Below are positions 37,849 to 46,938 of a stretch of 64,000 nucleotides of DNA, piece after piece. Numbering within the stretch: the stretch's first letter is position 1; the number at the start of each line of letters is the position of its first letter. The notes below the pieces were generated by a model that was not told where the DNA came from, ran no database searches, and saw only the letters and a list, made by a program, of their open reading frames with translations. The position numbers and the translations under genes were made by a program. The stretch is from Aureimonas frigidaquae (GTDB lineage Bacteria > Pseudomonadota > Alphaproteobacteria > Rhizobiales > Rhizobiaceae), in contig NZ_BBWR01000002.1 in assembly GCF_001463905.1 (NCBI RefSeq), positions 1 through 64,000 of the forward strand, read 5' to 3'.

Positions 37849-39375
37849 ATGCACGAAATCTTCGTGGTCGAGCGTTTCATGCCCATCAGCCAGCGACAAT
37901 TCTACCTGCGCACCTCCGCCTTCCTGGCGGCCGGTCTCATCCTCCTGGTCGTGATCGTGGCGTGCTCGCTCTATCTGACGGAGCGCACATCGGCCAATTT
38001 CGACCGCGTCGTCGCCACGCGGGAGTTGCGCAGCTCCGCCGCGGATCTGATGAGTGTTCTGACGGAGGCCGAATCGGGCCAGCGGGGATACCTTCTGACG
38101 CAGGACGAGCGCTACCTTGCCCCGTATCGCCTGGCGTTGGGCCGCCTGGAAACAATGCTGGAGCGGCTGGAGCAGGCCCAGCGCAACGTGACCGGAACGC
38201 CGCTGGATTTTGCGGAACTGAAGCAGGGGGTCGAAACCAAGATCGCCGAGCTGGAAGATACGGTGCGTGAGGTCGATGCCGGCAACACGCAAACCGCGCT
38301 CGAAACCCTGCGTTCCGGCACCGGACTGGCGTTGATGACGCAGATCCGCGAAAAGCTGAACCGTACCCTTTCCACAAGCGAGGCGGAACTTCAGATCGCC
38401 ATTGCCGATCAGGAGCGGATCGGCGCCTGGCTGCGCAATACGACGATCTTCGGTGCGCTGGCGCTGCTTGCCATGGCAGTTGCCGCAGCCGTGATCATCC
38501 TGCGCTACACGCGGGAGATCGTCGATGCCCGCAGCGAGGTGGAGGCGGCCAATTCGGCCCTGGAAGCGCGGGTGCAGGAGCGGACCCAGGATCTGATGAA
38601 GGCCAATGAAGAGATCCAGCGCTTCGCCTATATCGTCACGCACGATCTGCGCGCGCCGCTGGTGAACATCATGGGCTTTACGAGCGAGCTCGAGGCCACG
38701 TTCGAACCCGTCCGCACTTACCTCGAAAAGCTGCCCGATGCCGATCCGCGGCTCAAGGAGGCCGCCGATCTGGCCATGCGCGAGGATGTGCCGGAGGCCA
38801 TCACCTTCATCCGCTCCTCGACCCGCAAGATGGATGGGCTCATCAATGCCATCCTGCGCATCTCGCGCGAGGGGCGGCGGACGCTGAAGCCCGAGCGGGT
38901 CGATCTTGCGGAGGTTGTGGAAACGGCGACGGGCGCCGTCCATCACCAGACCGTGGAAGATGGCGGGGAGATCGTGACCGAGCTGCGCGCCGGCAGCATC
39001 GTGACGGACCGCCTGTCGCTCGACCAGATGCTCGGCAACCTCCTCGACAACGCGATCAAGTATCGCAATCCGGGCCGGCCGCTGCGCGTCGTCGTGCGCA
39101 CGCGGCAGGATGCTTTCGGCCGCGTCGTCATCGAGGTGGAAGACAATGGCCGCGGCATCGCGTCCACCGACCATGAACGGGTGTTCGAACTCTTCCGCCG
39201 CTCGGGCAAACAGGATAGGCCGGGCGAGGGCATCGGGCTGGCGCATGTGCGCACGCTGGCCCGCAATCTGGGCGGAGACATCAACGTCGCGTCGGAGTTG
39301 GGAGTGGGCTCGACCTTCACCATCTCTCTTCCGGCAGATATCAGAACCGTGAAGCGGAGCATCGAAAGCGCATGA
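37849..39375 (+). CDS. CHASE3-domain membrane sensor histidine kinase
   Basis: A 508-residue kinase. Two membrane helices (about 22-44 and 199-219) flank a periplasmic CHASE3 domain with the AESGQRGYLLT motif near residue 75. A short coiled coil (225-255) leads to a HisKA/HATPase core with phosphoacceptor His265 (IVTHDLRAPL), an N box (LLDNAIKYRN) and a G box (GEGIGLAHV). The start is uncertain; ATG 37849 or 37879 are likeliest. The stop overlaps the receiver gene by four bases, so the receiver is its probable partner. Confidence 0.9.
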   Translation: MHEIFVVERFMPISQRQFYLRTSAFLAAGLILLVVIVACSLYLTERTSANFDRVVATRELRSSAADLMSVLTEAESGQRGYLLTQDERYLAPYRLALGRLETMLERLEQAQRNVTGTPLDFAELKQGVETKIAELEDTVREVDAGNTQTALETLRSGTGLALMTQIREKLNRTLSTSEAELQIAIADQERIGAWLRNTTIFGALALLAMAVAAAVIILRYTREIVDARSEVEAANSALEARVQERTQDLMKANEEIQRFAYIVTHDLRAPLVNIMGFTSELEATFEPVRTYLEKLPDADPRLKEAADLAMREDVPEAITFIRSSTRKMDGLINAILRISREGRRTLKPERVDLAEVVETATGAVHHQTVEDGGEIVTELRAGSIVTDRLSLDQMLGNLLDNAIKYRNPGRPLRVVVRTRQDAFGRVVIEVEDNGRGIASTDHERVFELFRRSGKQDRPGEGIGLAHVRTLARNLGGDINVASELGVGSTFTISLPADIRTVKRSIESA

Positions 39376-39815
39376 CCAACGCCAAGCCCGTCCAGATCGT
39401 CATGATCGAGGATGATGAGGGGCACGCCCGCCTGATCGAGAAGAACATCCGCCGCGCGGGCGTCAACAACGAGATCATCCCCTTTGCGAACGGCACGGAG
39501 GCGCTGGCCTTCCTGTTCGGAGACGACGGCTCGGGCGAGGTGAGCGCCGGGCGGCATCTCCTTATCCTCCTGGACCTCAACCTGCCCGATATGGGCGGCG
39601 TGGACATATTGGAGCGCGTCAAGGCGAACACCCATCTGAAGCGCTCGCCCGTCATCGTGCTGACGACGACCGACGACAGCCGCGAGATCCAGCGCTGCTA
39701 CGATCTCGGCGCCAATGTCTACATTACCAAGCCGGTCGATTATGAGGGCTTTGCCAACGCCATCCGCCAGCTCGGCCTGTTCTTCTCGGTCATGCAAGTG
39801 CCCGAAACGGAATGA
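39372..39815 (+). CDS. single-domain response regulator (Rcp1-like)
   Basis: A 147-residue stand-alone receiver with phosphoacceptor Asp68 (ILLDLNLPDM), the acidic pair EDD at 13-15 and the conserved Lys in YITKPVDY. The insertion between the third helix and strand (DDGSGEVSAG) is typical of Rcp1-type receivers paired with phytochrome-like or CHASE3 kinases. It has no output domain and so should relay phosphate or bind a partner. It is translationally coupled at both ends (ATGA overlaps). Confidence 0.92.
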   Translation: MTNAKPVQIVMIEDDEGHARLIEKNIRRAGVNNEIIPFANGTEALAFLFGDDGSGEVSAGRHLLILLDLNLPDMGGVDILERVKANTHLKRSPVIVLTTTDDSREIQRCYDLGANVYITKPVDYEGFANAIRQLGLFFSVMQVPETE

Positions 39816-40894
39816 GTGACCTGGCGGCTCCCGGCACGGCGGCGACGCCGGCGGTACGTGTTCTCTATATCGATGACGACCCGGTGGCGGGGCGCCTGGC
39901 GCAGCGCGCGCTCGGGCGGCTCGGCATCGATGTCGTACACGCGCCCGATGCCACGGCCGGCCTGGCGTTGTTGACGCAGGGCAGCTACGACGCCGTCATC
40001 CTGGATCACGATCTCGGCACAAGCTCCGGCATGGACGTGCTCGCGGCGCTGTCGGGGATGGAGCATGCCCCGCCGGCGGTCTACGTGACGGCTTCGACGG
40101 AACTGTCGATCGCCGTGGATGCGCTGAAGGCCGGGGCTGTCGATTATGTTGTGAAGACGGTGGGGAGCGAGTTCGACGTGCTTCTGGCCGCCGCCGTTCG
40201 CGCCTCCGTCGAAAAGGCGCGCCTGCGCCGTGCCAAGGAACAGGCCGACGAGGCCGTCCGCGAAGCGCGCGACCGGGCCGAGGCCATGCTGGCGGAAGTG
40301 AACCACCGTGTCGCCAACAGCCTGGCGCTCGTGGGCTCGCTCGTGCGCATGCAGAGCCATGATGCAAGTGACCCTGCCGTGCGCGAAGCCCTGTCGGAGG
40401 TTCAGGCCCGCATCACCGCAGTCGCCAATCTGCACCGCAGCCTCTATACGAGCGCCGATGTGCGACAGGTCGATCTGGACGCCTATCTCGGCACCTTGGT
40501 CCACGACCTGGCCCGGTCCATGGCCGATGGCAGCACCGTTCCACATATCCGGCTGGCGGCCGAACCGATGCAGGTTTCGCCCGACAAGGCCGTCGCGATC
40601 GGCGTCATCGCCACCGAACTCGTCACCAATGCCATCAAATATGCCTACCCGGCGGAGAAGGGGGAAATCCGCGTCAATCTGGTTCGTTTGGCTGGCCAAA
40701 GAACGGAACTCTCGGTAGAGGATGATGGTATCGGATGGCGCGGCGCTGGCCCGATCAAAGGGACGGGCCTGGGGGCCAAAATCGTGACGGCGCTGTCCCG
40801 CAGCCTGGACAGCGAGCTCGTTTACGAGGCGATGCCGCGGGGAACACGCGCCGTCATCGCCTTCGACGCGCCGGATCCGGGGGGCGTGGGGTGA
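39812..40894 (+). CDS. hybrid receiver-histidine kinase (HisKA_2/HWE type)
   Basis: A 360-residue protein with an N-terminal receiver (Asp65 in VILDHDLG, residues 15-125), a coiled-coil linker (135-160), and a HisKA_2-type kinase with phosphoacceptor His165 (EVNHRVANSLALV), an N box (ELVTNAIKYAYP) and a G box (GTGLGAKIVTAL). It has no sensor domain of its own, so input probably comes by phosphorylation of the receiver from the upstream kinase. The only nearby receivers are its own and Asp68 of the upstream protein. Confidence 0.9.
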   Translation: MSDLAAPGTAATPAVRVLYIDDDPVAGRLAQRALGRLGIDVVHAPDATAGLALLTQGSYDAVILDHDLGTSSGMDVLAALSGMEHAPPAVYVTASTELSIAVDALKAGAVDYVVKTVGSEFDVLLAAAVRASVEKARLRRAKEQADEAVREARDRAEAMLAEVNHRVANSLALVGSLVRMQSHDASDPAVREALSEVQARITAVANLHRSLYTSADVRQVDLDAYLGTLVHDLARSMADGSTVPHIRLAAEPMQVSPDKAVAIGVIATELVTNAIKYAYPAEKGEIRVNLVRLAGQRTELSVEDDGIGWRGAGPIKGTGLGAKIVTALSRSLDSELVYEAMPRGTRAVIAFDAPDPGGVG

Positions 40895-40910
40895 TCGTTT
40901 GGGGGAAAGC

Positions 40911-42158
40911 ATGCGCAGTACAGCCAGGCGTGTCCTCGTTCGGGCGCAGGTTCTGACACTTGGCCTGTTGGTCCTGGCGGGTTGCGCCGGCGGACCGCAA
41001 GGCGTTCTGACGCCGCTGCGCGTCGATCCCGCCGCCTTCGGCGCCAGCCGTATCGACATGCTCGTGGCGACGACACGCCAAGCCGTGGACGACCCCGCAT
41101 TCCTGTATGGCGGAGAGCGCGGGCCTAACCTGTCGCTCCTGGATATGGAAATCTCTATCCCGCCGGATGCCAACCGTAAGATCGGCGAGGTCCAGTGGCC
41201 CAAACGCCTGCCGCCAAATCCGGCGCGGGACTTCACCACCCTCCTGGCAAACCCCATGTCGGCGCACCAGAGCCGCACCTGGCTGAACGAGAACCTGACA
41301 CCCAGCCGCAACGTCCTGATCTTCGTACACGGCTTCAACAACCGCTTCGAGGATTCCGTCTACCGCTTCGCGCAGATCGTCCATGATTCCGGGGCGGATG
41401 TGACGCCGATCCTCTTCACCTGGCCCTCCCGCGCCAGCGTCTTCGGCTATAATTACGACAAGGAAAGCACCAACTATTCCCGCGATGCTTTGGAAACCCT
41501 GTTCCGCGAAGTGGCGAAGGATCCGCGCGTCCGGGAGGTCACCGTGATGGCCCATTCCATGGGCACCTGGCTCGCCGTCGAATCCCTCCGGCAGATGGCC
41601 ATCCGCGACGGGCGTATCGCTGCCAAGATCCACAATGTCATCCTGGCCTCGCCCGATATCGATATCGACGTGTTCCGCCAGCAGTGGATCCAGTTCGGGG
41701 AACGCAAGCCGCATTTCACCATCTTCGTCTCCACTGACGACAAGGCGCTCGCGGTCAGCCGCATCCTGGCCGGCAACAGCCGCCTGGGTGCGGTCAATCC
41801 TGCGGAAGAGCCCTACAAGTCGGAGTTCGAGAAAGCGGGGATCGACGTCGTCGACCTGACGGGGCAGGGTGGCTCGGACTATCTGAACCATTCGCGCTTT
41901 GCGGAGAGCCCCGAAGTCGTCCAGCTCATCGGCCGGCGGCTGATCAACGGCCAGACGGTCACCGATTCCCATGTCGGCGTGGGCGAGGCGATCGGCGCTG
42001 TCGCCATCGGCGCGACACAGGCCGTCGGGCAGACCGCCTCCGCAGCTATCAGCCTGCCGATCGCCGTCGTGGATCCGACGACCCGCCGCAACCTCGGCGA
42101 TCAGTTCGACGCCGCGGTGGATTCCACGGCCGGCACGCTGGAGGCTGCCAGGCCCTGA
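40911..42158 (+). CDS. lipoprotein alpha/beta hydrolase (DUF900 type)
   Basis: A 415-residue protein with a lipoprotein signal (lipobox LLVLAGC, Cys about residue 24), so membrane-anchored on the periplasmic side. The DUF900 hydrolase core has VLIFVHGFNNRFEDS (about 139-153), LFTWPSRASVFGYNYD, and the nucleophile elbow VMAHSMGTWL (about 210-219). ATG 40911 follows GGGGGAA. The substrate is unknown. It follows the signalling trio on the same strand after 16 bases, but no functional link is evident. Confidence 0.88.
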   Translation: MRSTARRVLVRAQVLTLGLLVLAGCAGGPQGVLTPLRVDPAAFGASRIDMLVATTRQAVDDPAFLYGGERGPNLSLLDMEISIPPDANRKIGEVQWPKRLPPNPARDFTTLLANPMSAHQSRTWLNENLTPSRNVLIFVHGFNNRFEDSVYRFAQIVHDSGADVTPILFTWPSRASVFGYNYDKESTNYSRDALETLFREVAKDPRVREVTVMAHSMGTWLAVESLRQMAIRDGRIAAKIHNVILASPDIDIDVFRQQWIQFGERKPHFTIFVSTDDKALAVSRILAGNSRLGAVNPAEEPYKSEFEKAGIDVVDLTGQGGSDYLNHSRFAESPEVVQLIGRRLINGQTVTDSHVGVGEAIGAVAIGATQAVGQTASAAISLPIAVVDPTTRRNLGDQFDAAVDSTAGTLEAARP

Positions 42159-42164
42159 ACCGCC

Positions 42165-42704
42165 CTACCAGGGGCGCATGCGCCACAGGACCCCGTCCCG
42201 CCGCACGATACCGTGATAGAGCGCGGCGGCGACATGCAGCGCAATGAAGACGATCAGCACGGTCTTGGCGCTGTCATGCAGGCCAGAGGCGAGGTTGGCC
42301 AGGGCGTCGGAGCGGGGGACCAGCGGTGGCAGGCCGATCGCGTCCAGAAGCTCCACCGGGTATCCGCCCGCCCGCACGCTGACATAGCCGGTCAGGATCA
42401 TGACGAGAAGCAGCGTGTAGAGCGCGGCGTGATTGCCGATGGCAAGCGCCGCCTGCCATGCCGGCATGCCGGCCGGCAGCGGCGGCGCGGGATGCCGCGC
42501 ACGATAGGCCAGCCGTGCCAGGACCAACAGAAGCAGGAGGACGCCGGTGTTCTTGTGGAACAGGAACAGCGCATCCTGAAGCGGGCGGCCGATGTTCGAT
42601 CCCGTCATGACAAGGCCCGCCGGGACCATGGCAAAGACCGCGACCGCCACCACCCAGTGGAGAATGCGGGCGGTCGGCCGGTAGGACTGTGGAAGCACTG
42701 CCAT
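42165..42704 (-). CDS. cytochrome b561-type membrane protein
   Basis: A 179-residue four-helix diheme cytochrome of the bacterial b561 family. Heme-ligand histidines are seen in RILHWVVAVAVF (about 16), FLFHKNTGVLL (about 50), AALYT with IGNHA just before it (about 92), and IALHVAAALYHGIV (near the C-terminus). It probably exchanges electrons between quinol and a periplasmic partner. It ends six bases after the convergent lipoprotein gene and is divergent from the gene at 42849. Confidence 0.92.
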   Translation of the reverse strand: MAVLPQSYRPTARILHWVVAVAVFAMVPAGLVMTGSNIGRPLQDALFLFHKNTGVLLLLLVLARLAYRARHPAPPLPAGMPAWQAALAIGNHAALYTLLLVMILTGYVSVRAGGYPVELLDAIGLPPLVPRSDALANLASGLHDSAKTVLIVFIALHVAAALYHGIVRRDGVLWRMRPW

Positions 42705-42848
42705 GCGATACCCCCGATCCGTTGTCCCGCCAGAGTGAACCTTTGGTTGCGCTCGTCAAGGCCATGCGCTTGACAGAGGCGCCCGCCTTGTCTGTCCTGT
42801 GCCGGCATGGGCGCCGGAGCGTTGCAGGCGCACTTGGGGAGGCATGAT

Positions 42849-43553
42849 GTGACCGCAGCCGGTGTGACGCCTGCCATGCGCCTTGGCCTGACGGGCCTGC
42901 CGCTCTCAGTCGCTGTCCTGCTGCTGGCGCCCCACCTGGCGCCGGAACGGCCGGCCGCCGGCCTTGCGGTGGCCCTAACCCTTCAGCTTGCCGTCACCGG
43001 TCTGGCGGTGGCGGGCCTGTCGCGCGGCTATCCCTATGACAGGCTCGGCCCAGCCAACCTTGTCACGCAGGGGCGGGCTGCGCTGACGGCGAGTCTGTCG
43101 GCAGCGCTCGTCGTCATGCCGGACGCTGCGGTCCTGTGGGCCGTTACGTCCATTGCGGTCCTTTGCCTCTTCCTCGACGGCGTCGATGGGCAGCTTGCCC
43201 GCAGGAGCGGGCTCGTTTCCCGGTTCGGGGCCCGCTTCGACATGGAAACCGACAGTCTGCTTGCGCTCCTGCTGGCGCTGGTCGCTTTCCGGAGCGGCAG
43301 CGGGGGCGTGCTGGTCCTGGCTCTCGGACTGCCTCGCTATGGCTTCTGGGTGCTTGGCCGCATCTATCCGCGCCTGTCGGGTCCATTGCCGGAGCGCATG
43401 GGGCGCAAGCTGGTCTGCGTCATCCAGATCGTGGCCCTGCTCCTGATCGTCAGTCCGCTGACGGGGCCGGCAAGCTCCGACATGCTGGCACTCTTCGCCC
43501 TGGCGTGCCTTGCCTGGTCGTTCGGGCGGGACATCCTCTTCCTGTGCCGTTGA
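42849..43553 (+). CDS. CDP-alcohol phosphatidyltransferase family enzyme
   Basis: A 234-residue membrane enzyme with the perfect canonical motif D-x2-D-G-x2-A-R-x8-G-x3-D-x3-D (DGVDGQLARRSG, then RFGARFDMETD). GTG 42849 follows GGGGAGG. It should transfer a phospho-alcohol from a CDP-activated donor to an unknown acceptor. It starts a compact plus-strand run ending at 49593. The 3' end overlaps the next gene by about ten bases, implying coupled translation and a joint pathway. Confidence 0.88.
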   Translation: MTAAGVTPAMRLGLTGLPLSVAVLLLAPHLAPERPAAGLAVALTLQLAVTGLAVAGLSRGYPYDRLGPANLVTQGRAALTASLSAALVVMPDAAVLWAVTSIAVLCLFLDGVDGQLARRSGLVSRFGARFDMETDSLLALLLALVAFRSGSGGVLVLALGLPRYGFWVLGRIYPRLSGPLPERMGRKLVCVIQIVALLLIVSPLTGPASSDMLALFALACLAWSFGRDILFLCR

Positions 43554-45073
43554 CGCAAGGCCTACGCCACATCGCACCGGCTGCCGCGCTCCTGGCATGC
43601 TGGTGCATCTTCGCCTTGCCCGGCCTTGGCGCATCCTGGCGGTGGATGCCACCGGAGGCGCTTGTCATCCCGTTCCTCATCGCCATTCCCATGCGGGGGC
43701 CGGCCGGCTTTCCGCCCGCGCTGGCCGCCCTGTTCCTGACGGGGCTTCTCGTCCTGAAACTCGCCGATATGGCAACGATGGCGGCCTATGGGCGGAGCTT
43801 CAACATCCTGGCCGATAGGGAACTGCCCGGCGCGGCCGCAAATCTTCTGGCCGGCACGCTCGGACTGCCGCGCCGTCTGATCGAGCTTCTCTTCATCGCC
43901 GTTCCGCTGGCGGTCTTCATCCTGCTGCGCTGGCTGCTTGGCCACCTGCAAAGCCTGTTGCAAGGCCTGCCGCACCGCCGCGCCGTGCCTCTCGCCCTTA
44001 TCGCCGCTGCCCTTGCGATCCTGCCTGGAAATTACCGCGCCCTCCTGGCCCGCGCGCAAGACACGGCGCAATTTGCAGCCACCCTGTCGCAGTTCGACCG
44101 CGATCTGGCCCAGCCGGCGCCGCGCCATGCCGATCTGTCAGCCCTTCAGGGCGCGGATATCGAGATCATCTTTGTGGAATCCTACGGGCGGGCGAGCTTC
44201 GAGGTCCCGCTCTATGCGGCGGAGCATACGCCATTGCGCCGGGCGGCGGAGGCGTCCCTGCGGGCCGCCGGGCTGTCCAGCCTGTCAGGCTGGCTAGCGG
44301 CGCCGGTGGCCGGCGGGCAGAGCTGGCTGGCCCATGCCACCTTTGCCGCTGGTGTGCCTGTGCCCGATCAGTTGCGCTACAGGCGGCTTCTGGCGAGCGC
44401 GCGGCCGACGCTGTTCCAGATCGCCCGCGATGCAGGCTACCACACCGCCGCTTTCATGCCGGCCATCACGATGGACTGGCCGGAGGGCGACAGGCTCGGC
44501 TTCGACACCATCATTGCCGCCGACGGCTTCTCCTATCGCGGGCCGGCCTTCAACTGGGTGACAATGCCGGACCAGTTCACCCTGCAGGCCGTCGAGCGTC
44601 TGTCCGCCGGCCTGCCGCATCCGCGCCTCAGCCAGATCGTGCTCATTTCCTCGCATGCGCCCTTCACGCCCATACCGCCCATCCTCGATCCCGGCGCGGT
44701 CGGCGATGGAACGGTCTTCCAGCGCTTCGCCGCATCCGGCCCGGCGCCGGACGAACTCTGGCGCGATCGCGAGCGCGTGCGGAGCGCCTACGGCACGGCG
44801 CTGGCCTATTCGCTCCGCGTCGCCCTGGCCTATGGGCAGGTAAGGGCCGGGCAAGGCGCGCTCGTCATCATCCTGGGCGATCACCCGCCGGCCGGCTTTA
44901 TTTCCGGCATCGGCTCACCGGACGTCCCCATACACCTGATCGGCAGCCCGGAGCGCCTGGCGCCTTTTCACAGCCTGTCCTTCACGCCGGGGCTCGACCC
45001 GGCAACGCCGTCCTGGCCGATGGAAACGTTCCGTGACCGCTTCCTGGCGGCCGCCTCGCAGCGGCAGGATTGA
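43544..45073 (+). CDS. membrane-anchored alkaline-phosphatase-superfamily (sulfatase-like) enzyme
   Basis: About 509 residues. Four or five N-terminal hydrophobic helices (to about residue 165) are followed by a periplasmic sulfatase/LTA-synthase-like domain. Metal-site features are IEIIFVESYGR (about 203-213), GGQSWLAHATF with a possible Ser nucleophile, ISSHAPFTP, and IILGDHPPAG. Relatives with this layout are phosphoglycerol or phosphoethanolamine transferases or hydrolases. The start is uncertain: GTG 43544 or TTG 43550, both overlapping the upstream CDP-alcohol transferase. That pairing suggests both act on a phosphodiester-linked head group. Confidence 0.8.
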   Translation: MPLTQGLRHIAPAAALLACWCIFALPGLGASWRWMPPEALVIPFLIAIPMRGPAGFPPALAALFLTGLLVLKLADMATMAAYGRSFNILADRELPGAAANLLAGTLGLPRRLIELLFIAVPLAVFILLRWLLGHLQSLLQGLPHRRAVPLALIAAALAILPGNYRALLARAQDTAQFAATLSQFDRDLAQPAPRHADLSALQGADIEIIFVESYGRASFEVPLYAAEHTPLRRAAEASLRAAGLSSLSGWLAAPVAGGQSWLAHATFAAGVPVPDQLRYRRLLASARPTLFQIARDAGYHTAAFMPAITMDWPEGDRLGFDTIIAADGFSYRGPAFNWVTMPDQFTLQAVERLSAGLPHPRLSQIVLISSHAPFTPIPPILDPGAVGDGTVFQRFAASGPAPDELWRDRERVRSAYGTALAYSLRVALAYGQVRAGQGALVIILGDHPPAGFISGIGSPDVPIHLIGSPERLAPFHSLSFTPGLDPATPSWPMETFRDRFLAAASQRQD

Positions 45074-45146
45074 ACCCGTTAGGCTTGAACCATCGGCGGG
45101 AATGCCAACAATACGTAAAGCCGCTGCGTCCAGTTCGGGAGTTTTC

Positions 45147-46145
45147 ATGATCGTGCCCGCCCGTTCCGCCCTGTCCCGCCGGCATTTCCTGGCTGCAACG
45201 GCCGGCATCGCCACCCTGGCGCGGCATTCGTTTGCTCACGCGCAGACGCAGGATGTGGCGTTGCAACTTTCCTGGCTGCATTCGGTCCAGTTCGCGGGCA
45301 GCTACGTGGCGCAGGAACGCGGTTTCTGGCAGGAGGAAGGACTGGCGGTAACGCTCATGCCCGGCGGTCCGAACGCGCCGGTCGAGCCACCTGTCGCGGC
45401 GGGCACGGCGCTGATCGGCATATCCGCCGCCGATTACGCGGCCAATGCCGTGGCTGCCGGAGCGCCGTTTCGCATCATCGGCGTCGCCATGCAGAAGAAC
45501 CCCTTTGCCATCGCGTCCCTGGCGACGGCGCCGGTTCGCGAGCCGGCCGATCTGAAGGGGCGCCGCATCGGCATGGCGCTGGCCAACACGCCCGTCCTCC
45601 AGGCGCTGTGCCGGCTGAACGGCGTGGATATCGAATCCATCGAGATCGTTCCGACCCAATATGACATTGCACCGCTGATCGCCGGGCAGGTGGACTGCCT
45701 TCTGTGCTGGGAGACGGACCTTCCCGTCGCCATGACCGTGCGGGGTATCGACAACGTCACCATGCTCCTGGCCGATTACGGCTACAGCATTCATTCGCAG
45801 ACCTATATCGCCACCGATGACAGCATCGCCAACCGTCGCGCCGAACTCGTCGGCTTGTTGCGCGGCGAAGCGCGCGGCTGGGATGCCGTCGCAGCCGACA
45901 CGCCGGCCGCGGTCCGCCTGACGCTGGACCGCTTTGCCGATCAGGGGCTCGATCCCGCCGTGCAGGAACTTCAGGCGGAGCGCCAGAAGCCCCTGATGTA
46001 TTCCGCCGATACGCAGGCCCATGGCTTCGGCTGGTTCTCGGACGCGTCCGTGGCGGCCAATGTGGAGACGTTGGCCCTGATCGGCAAAAGCGCCACGCCG
46101 CAATTGTGGAACCGCAGCCTGATCGAGGAAGCGCATGGGCGCTGA
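45147..46145 (+). CDS. ABC transporter substrate-binding protein (NMT1/THI5-like)
   Basis: A 332-residue periplasmic binding protein with a Tat-type signal (SRRHFLAATAG). ATG 45147 follows GGGAG. The mature N-terminus shows the NMT1 pattern (LQLSWLHSVQFAGSYVAQ, then GFWQEEGLAVTLMPGG) and DLKGRRIGMAL follows. NMT1-type proteins bind thiamine pyrimidines, nitrate, taurine or other small organics; no thiamine riboswitch precedes it, so the ligand is open. Its end overlaps the ATPase gene by 11 bases. Confidence 0.88.
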   Translation: MIVPARSALSRRHFLAATAGIATLARHSFAHAQTQDVALQLSWLHSVQFAGSYVAQERGFWQEEGLAVTLMPGGPNAPVEPPVAAGTALIGISAADYAANAVAAGAPFRIIGVAMQKNPFAIASLATAPVREPADLKGRRIGMALANTPVLQALCRLNGVDIESIEIVPTQYDIAPLIAGQVDCLLCWETDLPVAMTVRGIDNVTMLLADYGYSIHSQTYIATDDSIANRRAELVGLLRGEARGWDAVAADTPAAVRLTLDRFADQGLDPAVQELQAERQKPLMYSADTQAHGFGWFSDASVAANVETLALIGKSATPQLWNRSLIEEAHGR

Positions 46146-46938
46146 GGTTCCGCCGCCGCCCGAGATCACCTGTACCGACCTATCCCTGCGCTACCGCAAC
46201 GGCGCGGGCTGGCTCGACGTGCTGACCCCGCTGACGGCGACGTTTCAGGCCGGGCACACGACGGCGATCCTCGGCCCGTCGGGATGCGGCAAGTCGAGTT
46301 GGCTCCGCCTGATCGCCGGGCTGGAGGATGGAAGCTCCGGGGAGGTGTCGATCGGAGGCCTTTCGCCGGTGCAGGCCGCGCGGGCCGGCCGCATCGCCAT
46401 GGCCTTCCAGGACCCATCGCTCCTGCCGTGGCGCAGCGTGCGCGGCAATGTGGCGCTCGCCCGCCGGTTGGCTCGGCAGGCGCCCGATCCCTCCGGCGTG
46501 GACGAACTCATCCGCCTTGTCGGGCTCGATTCTTTTGCGCAGGCGCGGCCGCACGCTCTGTCGGGTGGCATGCGCCAGCGTGCCGCCATTGCCCGCAGCC
46601 TGGCCACCCGGCCGGGGCTCTTGCTCCTCGATGAGCCTTTCGCGGCCGTGGACGAAATCACCCGCATGCGGCTGAACCGGGAGTTGCCGCCGCTCTGGCG
46701 CAGCCGGGGCACGACGGCGATCCTCGTCACGCATTCCATCTCGGAGGCCGTCCTTCTGGCAGACCGTGTGCTTGTCCTGTCGGAGCGGCCGGCCAGGATC
46801 ATCGCCGATATGCCCATCACCATCGGCGGCGGCGATGCCGATGCGCGGCGTGCCGCGCCCGGCTTCGGCCAGACCGTCAGCGCGCTGCAGGCCATTCTGG
46901 CCGACGCCACGTCTCGGCCGGTGGGCGCTGTCGCATGA
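46135..46938 (+). CDS. ABC transporter ATP-binding protein
   Basis: A 267-residue ATPase of the nitrate/taurine type. Walker A is GPSGCGKSS (about residues 47-55), the Q-loop is MAFQDPSLLPW, the signature is LSGGMRQR (about 142-149), and Walker B is LLLLDEPFAAVDE, followed by a switch His in VTHSISEA. It powers the importer formed with the binding protein at 45147 and the permease at 46935. Overlaps of 11 and four bases couple it to both neighbours. Confidence 0.95.
   Translation: MGAEVPPPPEITCTDLSLRYRNGAGWLDVLTPLTATFQAGHTTAILGPSGCGKSSWLRLIAGLEDGSSGEVSIGGLSPVQAARAGRIAMAFQDPSLLPWRSVRGNVALARRLARQAPDPSGVDELIRLVGLDSFAQARPHALSGGMRQRAAIARSLATRPGLLLLDEPFAAVDEITRMRLNRELPPLWRSRGTTAILVTHSISEAVLLADRVLVLSERPARIIADMPITIGGGDADARRAAPGFGQTVSALQAILADATSRPVGAVA

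Noticed and set aside
45074-45146. Thiamine (TPP) riboswitch before the NMT1-type importer
   Set aside because: Only 73 bases are available and none of the TPP-box sequence is present.
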